From NCBI GenBank assembly GCA_037131165.1, contig JBAXRO010000029.1, positions 1 through 21,822 on the forward strand: a DNA stretch of 21,822 nucleotides, read 5' to 3'. This document shows, piece by piece, positions 14,692-20,975 of the stretch. How positions within the stretch are numbered: position 1 is the first letter of the stretch; every line of letters starts with the position of its first letter. The notes beneath the pieces are model-generated. The model had not been told where the DNA came from, ran no database searches, and saw only the letters and a list, made by a program, of their open reading frames with translations. The translations under genes and the position numbers were made by a program. The DNA is from WLNJ01 sp037131165 (GTDB taxonomy: Bacteria; Actinomycetota; Thermoleophilia; Solirubrobacterales; Solirubrobacteraceae).

Positions 14692-14907
14692 TCAGTCTTC
14701 CAGGACCACGAGGGTGTCACCCTCGGAGACGGACTGGCCCTCTTCGCAGCGGATCTCCTTGACGGTCCCGCCATCCTCGGCCTCGACCGGCATCTCCATC
14801 TTCATCGACTCGAGGATCACGACGGTGTCCCCCTCGTCGATCGTGTCGCCGACCTTCACTTCGATCTTCCAGACGGTGCCTGTGATGTGGGCTTCGACTT
14901 CTGACAT
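14692..14907 (-). CDS. Stand-alone biotin/lipoyl carrier protein (TB7.3-like)
   Basis: The 71-residue protein is a bare biotinyl domain. The biotinylation motif ESMKMEMPV sits near residues 34-42, with the acceptor lysine at K37 flanked by methionines as in biotin carriers. The second half (GTVKEIRCEEGQSVSEGDTLVVLED) completes the flattened beta-barrel. Length and form match the actinobacterial biotinylated protein TB7.3 (Rv3221c family), whose partner enzyme is not established to my knowledge. There is no carboxylase or transcarboxylase subunit beside it. A strong ribosome binding site, GGAGGAGGA (14924-14916), lies 8 bases before the ATG. The crotonase gene follows after 4 bases. A TACCTT box upstream is a possible promoter. 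Confidence 0.95.
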   Translation of the reverse strand: MSEVEAHITGTVWKIEVKVGDTIDEGDTVVILESMKMEMPVEAEDGGTVKEIRCEEGQSVSEGDTLVVLED

Positions 14908-14971
14908 CGGGTGAATCCTCCTCCTGGCTCGCTGCGCGGGGTTGGAAAGGTACAGCCAGCCCCGGCACCGG

Positions 14972-14977
14972 TAGGCT
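14972..14977 (+). promoter_or_regulatory. Candidate -10 box (TAGGCT) for a leaderless glpK mRNA
   Basis: TAGGCT is followed by 7 bases and the GTG start at 14985. No Shine-Dalgarno sequence lies between. A clear -35 box is not visible. Confidence 0.55.
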
Positions 14978-14984
14978 CGCCTGC

Positions 14985-16457
14985 GTGCTGCTAGCGATCG
15001 ATCAGGGCACGACCGGCTCGACCTGCATCGTCTTCGACCTCGACGGGACGCCGCTGTCGCGGGCCTATCGCGAGTTCGGCCAGCACTTCCCGAGCCCCGG
15101 ACTGGTCGAGCACGACGCCGCCGAGATCCTCTCCGTGACGCTCGCAGTCGCCAACGAGGCGCTCGACGACGCGGGGGTGCAGCCCGGTGGTCTTACGGCG
15201 ATCGGGATCACCAATCAGCGCGAGACGACCGTCGTCTGGGACCCCGACACGGGTGCGCCGCTCGCCCCGGCGATCGTCTGGCAGGACCGCAGGACTGCCG
15301 GACGCTGCGACGAGTTGCGCGCCGCGGGCCATGAACCGATGATCCGCGAGCGGACCGGGCTGGTGCTCGACTCCTACTTCAGCGCGACGAAGCTCGAATG
15401 GATGCTCGCGAACGTCGACGGACTCGCATCGCGGGCGGCTGCCGGGAAGGCGATCGCAGGGACGGTCGACTCGTGGCTCGCGTGGAACCTCACGGGCGAG
15501 CACGTCACCGATCCTTCGAACGCCTCGAGGACGCTGCTGTTCGACATTGCCGACGGCAGGTGGGACCCGGAGCTGCTCGACCTGTTCGGGATCCCGGAGC
15601 GGATGCTGCCGAAAGTGGTCCCGAGTGTCGGGGCGATCGCCGACAGTCGCCCGGAACTGCTCGGTGGGCGCAGCGCACCGGTCGCCGCGATCCTCGGCGA
15701 CCAGCAGTCCGCCCTGTTTGGTCAAGGCTGCTTCTCGCCCGGCGAGGTAAAGGCGACTTACGGCACCGGGTCCTTCATCCTGATGAACTCCGGCCGCGGC
15801 GCTCCGAGCGTCACCGAGGGGCTGCTCTCCACGGTCGCCTGGGGAGTCGGCGATCGGCTCGACTACGCGCTCGAGGCGAGCGTGTTCGTGGCGGGTGCCG
15901 CCGTCCAATGGTTGCGGGACGGTCTCGGCTTGATCGAGTCGGCGGCCGAGACCGAGGCCCTCGCCCGTTCGCTCGCCGGCAACGACGGAGTTCATTTCGT
16001 CCCGGCCCTGACCGGGCTCGGTTCGCCCTGGTGGGATCCGGAGGCCCGCGGCACGATCACCGGGCTGACCCGGGGCACGACCAGGGCGCACATCGTCAGG
16101 GCGACCCTCGAGGGAATCGCGTTCCAGGTCGCCGATGCCGTCGGGGCGATGGTCGAACGGTCAGGTGTCGAGATCGCCGAGCTCCGGGCCGACGGCGGCG
16201 CGACGGCCAACGATTGGCTGATGTCCTTCCAGGCGGATCTGCTCGGGGTCGCGGTGACAGTCCCCGAGGTCGCTGAGACCACGGCCCTCGGAGCGGGACT
16301 CGCGGCGGGGGTCGGGGTCGGGGCGTTGACCCTCGACGATGCGGCCCGCGGCAGGCGGGTCCGGGTCGAGCACCAGCCCTCGATCACGGCCGACCAGCGC
16401 GACGAGCTGGTGGCGGGCTGGCGTCACGCTCTGGCCCAGGCTCGCCTGCGCGGCTGA
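14985..16457 (+). CDS. glpK: Glycerol kinase
   Basis: The 490-residue FGGY-family kinase phosphorylates glycerol to sn-glycerol 3-phosphate with ATP. Diagnostic features run the full length: the N-terminal phosphate loop AIDQGTTGSTCIVFD (4-18), the glycerol-binding GITNQRETTVVWD (74-86) with R79/E80 and VWQDRR (98-103), the catalytic aspartate in ILGDQQSALFGQ (D239), TYGTGSFILMN, and the adenine-binding DGGATANDWLMSFQADLLG. The length is normal. The GTG start coincides with the first codon of the conserved N-terminus and with a -10 box 13 bases upstream. No glycerol facilitator or dehydrogenase is nearby; the acyltransferase that follows also uses the glycerol 3-phosphate backbone. Divergent from the biotin carrier gene. 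Confidence 0.97.
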   Translation: MLLAIDQGTTGSTCIVFDLDGTPLSRAYREFGQHFPSPGLVEHDAAEILSVTLAVANEALDDAGVQPGGLTAIGITNQRETTVVWDPDTGAPLAPAIVWQDRRTAGRCDELRAAGHEPMIRERTGLVLDSYFSATKLEWMLANVDGLASRAAAGKAIAGTVDSWLAWNLTGEHVTDPSNASRTLLFDIADGRWDPELLDLFGIPERMLPKVVPSVGAIADSRPELLGGRSAPVAAILGDQQSALFGQGCFSPGEVKATYGTGSFILMNSGRGAPSVTEGLLSTVAWGVGDRLDYALEASVFVAGAAVQWLRDGLGLIESAAETEALARSLAGNDGVHFVPALTGLGSPWWDPEARGTITGLTRGTTRAHIVRATLEGIAFQVADAVGAMVERSGVEIAELRADGGATANDWLMSFQADLLGVAVTVPEVAETTALGAGLAAGVGVGALTLDDAARGRRVRVEHQPSITADQRDELVAGWRHALAQARLRG

Positions 16458-16487
16458 GCCTCACCTCCCGACCGTGCCCGGCCCGGG

Positions 16488-16493
16488 TACGCT
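16488..16493 (+). promoter_or_regulatory. Candidate -10 box (TACGCT) for a leaderless acyltransferase mRNA
   Basis: TACGCT is followed by 7 bases and the ATG at 16501. It lies 30 bases after the glpK stop. The exact repeat of this hexamer and spacing at 5978 and 18296 supports a shared promoter type. Confidence 0.55.
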
Positions 16494-16500
16494 GCCCGGC

Positions 16501-17313
16501 ATGGGAAGCAAGCCGACCGGTCGCGACATGGCGATCAAGGAACAGGTCTACCGGGATCCCCGTCCCCCCGAGTACTTCGATCGCTTCCACGAGCGCTCCC
16601 GCAACAGCAAGCCGGACCTCATCTACGAGCTCGTCAGGGTCGTGACCAGTTCGATCGCCTGGGTTCTCTACCGCGCCCGTTCGCTCAATCCGGAGAAGGT
16701 CCCGGACGGGCCGGTGATCCTCGCCCCCAACCACTTCTCCAACCTCGACCATTTCTTCTCCGGCATCGCTCTGCGCAGGCATGTGCGGTTCATGGCCAAG
16801 AGCCAGATCTTCAAGCCGCCGATGAGCTTCATCTTCACCCACGGCGGCGTCTTCCCTGTCATGCGCGGCAAGGCCGACGAGGAGGCGTTCATCACCGCCA
16901 AGAAGATCCTTGCTGACGGCGGCTGCGTCCTGATGTACTGCGAGGGGGGACGCTCCCGTACCGGTGAGGTCGGGACGGAGGCCAAGCGTGGGATCGGCCG
17001 CCTGGCGCTCGAATCGGGAGCCCCCGTCGTGCCGGTCGCGATCCACGGGTCGTCAAAGGTTCGCAACTGGAAGCGGTTTGAGCTGCCGGGCGTCACGATC
17101 AAGTACGGCGACGCCGTTCGCTGGCCGGTGCTCGACGGCCCGAGTCGCGATCAGCAGCAGGCCGTCGCCGACGAGGTCCTGACCCGGATCCGCGGGATCT
17201 ACCAGAGCCTCGACGGGGTCACTCGCCGCGAAGCTGCCAAGGCCGCTCGGGCCGAGCGTCGCGAGGCTGCGCGTCGCCGCTCCCGGGTGACCGGGCAGGC
17301 TGCCTCGCCCTGA
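16501..17313 (+). CDS. 1-acyl-sn-glycerol-3-phosphate acyltransferase (PlsC family)
   Basis: The 270-residue protein adds an acyl chain to lysophosphatidic acid or a related lipid at the inner membrane. The catalytic H(X4)D motif is NHFSNLD (H78, D83), and the substrate-binding motif is EGGRSRTG at 148-155, followed by VPVAIHGS, the fourth conserved block. Residues 44-60 form a short hydrophobic anchor. The C-terminal 40 residues are Ala/Arg-rich and basic, perhaps touching membrane phospholipid or RNA. The longer open frame back to 16339 overlaps glpK; ATG 16501 is preferred because of the conserved start and the -10 box. Confidence 0.9.
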   Translation: MGSKPTGRDMAIKEQVYRDPRPPEYFDRFHERSRNSKPDLIYELVRVVTSSIAWVLYRARSLNPEKVPDGPVILAPNHFSNLDHFFSGIALRRHVRFMAKSQIFKPPMSFIFTHGGVFPVMRGKADEEAFITAKKILADGGCVLMYCEGGRSRTGEVGTEAKRGIGRLALESGAPVVPVAIHGSSKVRNWKRFELPGVTIKYGDAVRWPVLDGPSRDQQQAVADEVLTRIRGIYQSLDGVTRREAAKAARAERREAARRRSRVTGQAASP

Positions 17314-17321
17314 TCCGGGGG

Positions 17322-18263
17322 TCAGGCGGCTTCGCCGCCGTAGACCGAGTCGAGTCGGTTCCATGCCTCAGCGTCGTGACCCGGCACCATCAGGGCGTTG
17401 GGAGTGAGGCGTCGATAGGAGCGAAGTTCGCGCAGCGATCGCTCGGCGAGGTGGTCGTCGTCGTTGAGGAACGGACGCTTCGACCCTTCGAGGATCTCCT
17501 CGGTCGGGGCTGCATCGCCGATCACCAGGAGCTCGCCGTGGGCGAGCCGCAGCAGGACCGACTGGTGCCCGGCGGAATGGCCGGGGGTCGAGATCAGCCT
17601 CACCGAGCCGTCGCCGAACAGATCGAGGGTGCGGGCGAACCCGGCGAACGACTCGACCGGGTCCTTCCCGTAGTCGACGAGGCGCCAGTCGACAGCGATG
17701 TCGAAGTGGGTATTGACGTAGCCGTTGCGGTTCGCGCCCTTCGCGTGGGCTGCTCGCCACTCCGTCTGGTCGCAGACGAAGGTCGCATTCGGAAAGTCGG
17801 TCGTCGCCGAGGTGTGATCGTTGTGGAGGTGAGTCATCACGACCAGCCCGATCGAGTCAGGCTCGATGCCGCGCGCCCTCAGCCGCTCGGCAGCCGATTG
17901 GCCGGGGTTCATGCGGACCTCGGAGAAGCGGGCGAGCATCCCGAGGTTCTCCCCACCCGGCTGGGCGCAGCAGCGGTGAAGGCCGGTGTCGATCATCAGG
18001 TTCCCGGCGACCGGGTGTTCGACGAGGAAGGCCGGGACCGGGCACCAGCCCCAGTCGTCCTTCGGGCCGCGAACGGCGCCGACCAGGGTCGCGATCTTCC
18101 CCAGCCGACCCTTCGGGCGGTCGTAGAACCGAGGGGGCAGGGCGAGCTCGGCCGTAAGGAACGGGCGCACCGTCACGTTCGCTCCCTCGCCGCCGCCCCT
18201 GAGCGGCAGCTTCGCGGGGCGTGCCTCGGTCAGTTCGGAGAGTTCCTCTTCGCCCTCGGCCAC
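17322..18263 (-). CDS. Metallo-beta-lactamase hydrolase, N-acyl-homoserine-lactonase-like
   Basis: The 313-residue protein has the lactonase-type MBL motif THLHNDHTS (144-152, HxHxDH), with further metal ligands in TPGHSAGH (H229), IGDAAPT (D250) and VPGHDAEAW (H296). The layout IDTGLH near 91-96 followed by the HxHxDH motif after about 50 residues is that of AiiA/AttM-like quorum-quenching lactonases, though the family also holds other lactonases and esterases. There is no signal peptide, so it acts in the cytoplasm. The first 30 residues are acidic and poorly conserved in appearance. The GTG start is backed by a -10 box 6 bases upstream; a later start near residue 30 is possible. It converges with the acyltransferase gene. 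Confidence 0.85.
   Translation of the reverse strand: MAEGEEELSELTEARPAKLPLRGGGEGANVTVRPFLTAELALPPRFYDRPKGRLGKIATLVGAVRGPKDDWGWCPVPAFLVEHPVAGNLMIDTGLHRCCAQPGGENLGMLARFSEVRMNPGQSAAERLRARGIEPDSIGLVVMTHLHNDHTSATTDFPNATFVCDQTEWRAAHAKGANRNGYVNTHFDIAVDWRLVDYGKDPVESFAGFARTLDLFGDGSVRLISTPGHSAGHQSVLLRLAHGELLVIGDAAPTEEILEGSKRPFLNDDDHLAERSLRELRSYRRLTPNALMVPGHDAEAWNRLDSVYGGEAA
17325..17339. terminator. Hairpin at the convergent acyltransferase/MBL ends
   Basis: GGCGGC (17325-17330), TTC, GCCGCC (17334-17339) is a perfect 6-bp hairpin beginning 11 bases after the acyltransferase stop. It lies inside the last codons of the converging MBL gene. It could end the acyltransferase transcript; no T-tract follows. 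Confidence 0.3.
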
Positions 18264-18269
18264 CAGCCA

Positions 18270-18275
18270 AGGCTA
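18270..18275 (-). promoter_or_regulatory. Candidate -10 box (TAGCCT) for the leaderless MBL mRNA
   Basis: On the minus strand TAGCCT is followed by 6 bases and the GTG start at 18263. It lies 20 bases from the divergent -10 box at 18296. Confidence 0.5.
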
Positions 18276-18295
18276 CCGGCAGCCCTCCCGGCATC

Positions 18296-18301
18296 TACGC
18301 T
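18296..18301 (+). promoter_or_regulatory. Candidate -10 box (TACGCT) for a leaderless SDR-like mRNA
   Basis: TACGCT is followed by 6 bases and the GTG at 18308. It is the third copy of this hexamer at this distance from a start codon in the window. Confidence 0.55.
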
Positions 18302-18307
18302 TCCGGG

Positions 18308-18868
18308 GTGAGCGCGGAACCGGTTGAACTGAGGGCCGACCTGCTGGCCGGGCGAGCCGTCCTGTTCGCCGGGGCCGGTCCTCTGCCCGACGGACTCGGC
18401 GCGACGATCGAGCACCTCGAGGATCCGGCGACGCTCGACGATCAGTCGGCTGCCGCCGCCGTCAAGGCTTTCGCAGCACGGGTCGGCCGGGTCGATTCGC
18501 TGGTCGTCGACGCCGCCTCGGCGTTCGCCGCCGGTGGGCCCGCGGGGATGGCCGCAGCGCTGGACTGCTCGTGGACTCTCGCCAGGGCGGCCGTGACCGC
18601 GGCGATGCAGGAGCAGGGTGGAGGCACGATCGTCCTGATCGCGCCCGAGTCCGGCAACGGGAACGCCGCTGCCGCCGCTGTCGCTGACGGCCTTGAGAAC
18701 GCCGCCCGGGGACTCTCCGTCGAGTGGGCCCGTTTCGACGTCAGGGTCGTCACGATTTGTCCTCGGCCCGGAGCTGCGCAGGCCGACATCCGTTCACTCG
18801 TCGCCTGGCTCTGCTCGCCGAGCGGGACCTACGCATCTGGCTGCCGACTCGAGCCGGGGCGCCCCTGA
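18308..18868 (+). CDS. SDR-fold protein lacking cofactor and catalytic motifs (pseudo-SDR)
   Basis: The 186-residue protein is short for an SDR (usually about 250). The C-terminal half is recognisably SDR: GGGTIVLIAPES (104-115), then ADGLENAARGLSVEWA (126-141), which aligns with the helix after the catalytic lysine in classical members, RVVTICPRPG, and VAWLCSPSGTYASGCRLEPG, the usual C-terminal strand. However, the glycine-rich TG...GIG loop is replaced by AGAGPLPDG (21-29), and the catalytic Tyr and Lys fall on alanines (A122, A126). An Ala-rich stretch replaces the active-site loop. It is therefore unlikely to be an active dehydrogenase. The frame is intact and has its own promoter, so it does not look like a decaying pseudogene. 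Role unknown. Confidence 0.75.
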   Translation: MSAEPVELRADLLAGRAVLFAGAGPLPDGLGATIEHLEDPATLDDQSAAAAVKAFAARVGRVDSLVVDAASAFAAGGPAGMAAALDCSWTLARAAVTAAMQEQGGGTIVLIAPESGNGNAAAAAVADGLENAARGLSVEWARFDVRVVTICPRPGAAQADIRSLVAWLCSPSGTYASGCRLEPGRP

Positions 18869-18901
18869 GCTGCGGGACTCCCCGGCTGCGGCCGGCGCCC
18901 G

Positions 18902-19336
18902 TCAGTCCTCGGTCGCCTTGATCGTCACCGCTTCGCCCGCGGCCTCCTTGGGCAGCGGGACCTTCACTTCGAGGACTCCGTCGTGGCTCTTCGCCGTGAT
19001 CTTCTTCGGGTCGACCCCGGCGGGGAGGGACATTGACCGCTCGAACGAGCCCCAACGGCGCTCGCGACGGACGAAGTGGCTGTCCTTCTCTTCCTTCTCC
19101 TCTTCGTGTTCGCCCTTGATCGTGAGCATGTCGTTCTCGACCTTGATCTCGACCTCGTCGGCCTTGATCCCCGGCATGTCGGCGCGGACCACCAGGTCCC
19201 CATTGCTCCTCATGACATCGATCGCCGGGGCGTGATGGCCGCCCCTCGGGCCGAGGTCGGCGAACATCTGGTCAAGTCGTCCGCGGATCTCCGCGAGGTC
19301 CGAGAACGGCTCCCACCGTGTGAGTGTGTTGGCCAT
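18902..19336 (-). CDS. Hsp20/alpha-crystallin small heat-shock protein
   Basis: The 144-residue protein is an ATP-independent chaperone subunit that holds unfolding proteins in large oligomers. The N-terminus (WEPFSDLAEIRGRLDQMF) is the actinobacterial/Hsp18 type. The alpha-crystallin domain runs from about 38 to 130: VVRADMPGIKADEVEIKV, a very charged loop (GEHEEEKEEKD), then RRERRWGSFERSMSLPAGVD and the conserved DGVLEVKVPLPK with the 'A/G-V-L' signature. The last residues form the C-terminal tail. A perfect AAGGAGG (19349-19343) lies 6 bases before the ATG. No CIRCE or HAIR operator is visible in the 93-base upstream gap. Confidence 0.95.
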   Translation of the reverse strand: MANTLTRWEPFSDLAEIRGRLDQMFADLGPRGGHHAPAIDVMRSNGDLVVRADMPGIKADEVEIKVENDMLTIKGEHEEEKEEKDSHFVRRERRWGSFERSMSLPAGVDPKKITAKSHDGVLEVKVPLPKEAAGEAVTIKATED

Positions 19337-19429
19337 CGAGTGCCTCCTTGTCGTTGATTGACCGGCACTTCCGACCGTACGCTCGCCTTGGCTTGCGCGC
19401 GAGGCTTTATTTGCTCGGGCTGCGAGGCA

Positions 19430-19936
19430 TCAGCCGTCGACAGCGACTTCCATCAGGTCCCAGCAAGGCTCGAGCCGCTCGCCGGTCCAGTGGGCGCCGA
19501 AGCCGAGGTAGAAGCCGACGGCCTTGTGGTTCTCCGGATGCACGTCGAGCTGGTAGCGGGCGCCTGCTCCCAGCCGCCGGTGCAGCTCGATGACGAGCGC
19601 CCTGCCGAATCCGCTTCCGTGGAACTCGGGGAGCACGTAGAGGCGGCGCAGGTAGGGGCCGCGGTCATCCATCACGAGGAAGTGCAGGTAGCCGACGACC
19701 TTGCCCTCGGCCTCGGCGATAAGGAAGTGGGGTTCATCGCCTGCCGCGGCCGCTTCGATCTGTTCCGCGAGCAGATCGGGGGCGTAGAACTCGGCCAGGT
19801 GCTCGCGGATCCATTCCGGCCCGCGCAGCTCCTCGTAGGTGGCCCACCAGGTGGTCTCGGCGACCGAGCGGATCGCTTCGACGTCGCCCGGGTGGGCATC
19901 GCGGATGACCGGAGTCGGGGGAGCTGGACTCGCCAT
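19430..19936 (-). CDS. GNAT-family N-acetyltransferase
   Basis: The 168-residue protein has the GNAT fold: IRDAHPGDVEAIRSV at the start (beta1-alpha1), FLIAEAEGKVVGYLHF (71-86), then the acetyl-CoA-binding motif A LRRLYVLPEFHGSGFGRAL (97-114) with the pyrophosphate loop FHGSGFG, and the motif B region LDVHPENHKAVGFYLGFGAHWTGE. It would transfer an acetyl group to an amine of a small molecule or protein; the substrate cannot be inferred. The ATG has no clear ribosome binding site, and tandem hairpins lie just upstream, so how it is translated is unclear. Hsp20 follows on the same strand after 93 bases. Confidence 0.93.
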   Translation of the reverse strand: MASPAPPTPVIRDAHPGDVEAIRSVAETTWWATYEELRGPEWIREHLAEFYAPDLLAEQIEAAAAGDEPHFLIAEAEGKVVGYLHFLVMDDRGPYLRRLYVLPEFHGSGFGRALVIELHRRLGAGARYQLDVHPENHKAVGFYLGFGAHWTGERLEPCWDLMEVAVDG

Positions 19937-19963
19937 CGTTGGAGGAGGCCCGGGTGAGAGGGG

Positions 19964-19988
19964 GACGGGCAGCCGTCGGCTGCCCGTC
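19964..19988. terminator. Perfect 11-bp hairpin between SDR and GNAT genes
   Basis: GACGGGCAGCC (19964-19974) and GGCTGCCCGTC (19978-19988) pair fully around a 3-base loop. It is the distal member of a tandem pair lying after the SDR stop on the minus strand. It may be a terminator for the SDR, or a structure in the GNAT leader. Confidence 0.5.
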
Positions 19989-19997
19989 GGGAGGAAT

Positions 19998-20025
19998 CCC
20001 GGGGGCCGCCTGAGCGACCCCCGGG
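19998..20025. terminator. GC-rich hairpin just after the SDR stop
   Basis: CCCGGGGG (19998-20005) pairs with CCCCCGGG (20018-20025) around 12 bases, beginning 14 bases after the SDR stop at 20040 on the minus strand. It lacks a T-run. With the adjacent hairpin it makes a double stop before the GNAT gene. Confidence 0.5.
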
Positions 20026-20039
20026 TCAGTCTCCTCGGG

Positions 20040-20867
20040 TCAGGTCGTCATCCCGGTGAACTGGCCACCGGTGATGTTCAGGACCTGGCCGGTCACGAAG
20101 TTGCTCCACGGGGAGCAGAGGAAGAAGACGCCTCCGGCGGCCTCCTCCGGGGTGCCCGGGCGGCCGATCGGGATCAGCATCGAGGCCATGCCGCGCATCT
20201 GGTCCGGGATACCGAGCTGGACCTTCTCGCCGTCGATCTCCATCACGTTGTCGTCGACCTTCGAGGCCGTCAGGCGGGTCTCGATGTAGCCGAATGCGGC
20301 AGCGTTGACGTTGACCTTGAACTGGCCCCACTCCTTGGCGACGGTCTTCGTCAGTCCGACGACCGCGTTCTTGCCTGCCGAGTAGTTGGCCTGGCCGGCG
20401 TTGCCCATCGTTCCGGAGATCGAGCTGACGTTGACGATCTTGCGGAAGACCTCGACGCCCTGCTCCTTCTCTGCCTTGGCGGGCTCGCGCATGTGCGGGG
20501 CGACCGCGCGGATCGTCCTGAACGGGACGATCGTGTGGATGTCGAGCATCCGCTGGAACCAGTCGTCGCTCATCTTGTGGACGGGCGCGTCGAGGGTGTA
20601 GCCGGCGTTGTTGACGAGGATGTCGACCTTGCCCCAGGCGTCGATCGCGGTCTGGACAAGCTTGTCCGGCGCGTCGCCCTTGGTCAGGTCACCGCCGAAG
20701 ACCGCGGTCTCGCCGCTGAATCCGGCCGCTGCCTCGTTGGCTTTGTCCACGTCGAGGTCGTTGATCACGACCTTCGCTCCCTGTTCGCTCAGCAGCTTCG
20801 CTGTCGCGAGTCCGATGCCCTGTGCCGATCCGGTGACGATCGCCACCTTGTCGTCGAGTACGCCCAT
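20040..20867 (-). CDS. Short-chain dehydrogenase/reductase, 3-oxoacyl reductase/HSD-like
   Basis: The 275-residue protein is a complete classical SDR: TGSAQGIG at 12-19, the acidic residue ND (37-38) after the second strand that favours NAD(H), VNNAG at 85-89, catalytic serine in VNVSSISG (S148/S149), and NYSAGK with Y162 and K166. An insertion (about 128-140, AKAEKEQGVEV) precedes the serine strand. The C-terminus FVTGQVLNITGGQFTGM is the standard SDR end. It resembles FabG-like and 17-beta-hydroxysteroid dehydrogenase-like enzymes, so the substrate is probably a 3-hydroxyacyl or similar alcohol. AAGGAG (20882-20877) lies 9 bases before the ATG. Divergent from the toxin-antitoxin pair. Confidence 0.94.
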   Translation of the reverse strand: MGVLDDKVAIVTGSAQGIGLATAKLLSEQGAKVVINDLDVDKANEAAAGFSGETAVFGGDLTKGDAPDKLVQTAIDAWGKVDILVNNAGYTLDAPVHKMSDDWFQRMLDIHTIVPFRTIRAVAPHMREPAKAEKEQGVEVFRKIVNVSSISGTMGNAGQANYSAGKNAVVGLTKTVAKEWGQFKVNVNAAAFGYIETRLTASKVDDNVMEIDGEKVQLGIPDQMRGMASMLIPIGRPGTPEEAAGGVFFLCSPWSNFVTGQVLNITGGQFTGMTT

Positions 20868-20948
20868 TTGTTCAAGCTCCTTCTGTTGCTGTGGGGACGG
20901 TCGTGCGGGAGTCTGCCATGCGGCGGTCCAGAGGGCCCCTACGCAGCA

Positions 20949-20964
20949 ATCAGATAGATCTGAT
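20949..20964. promoter_or_regulatory. Palindromic operator of the toxin-antitoxin pair
   Basis: ATCAGAT (20949-20955) and ATCTGAT (20958-20964) form a 7-bp inverted repeat with a 2-base centre. It ends on the first base of the -10 box TAAGTT. It is AT-rich against the surrounding DNA. This is the expected site for autorepression by a Phd/VapB-type antitoxin. Confidence 0.6.
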
Positions 20965-20969
20965 AAGTT
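20964..20969 (+). promoter_or_regulatory. Candidate -10 box (TAAGTT) of the toxin-antitoxin pair
   Basis: TAAGTT is followed by 6 bases and GTG 20976, implying a leaderless antitoxin mRNA. It abuts the palindrome, so a bound repressor would block the polymerase. Confidence 0.55.
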
Positions 20970-20975
20970 TGATCA

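Noticed and set aside
14688..14774. A longer start for the crotonase at 14774
   Set aside because: It overlaps the biotin carrier coding sequence. GTG 14687 just after the carrier stop starts at the conserved N-terminus.
16339..16500. An upstream start for the PlsC-type acyltransferase
   Set aside because: It overlaps the end of glpK and adds non-conserved residues. ATG 16501 has the -10 box and a sensible start.
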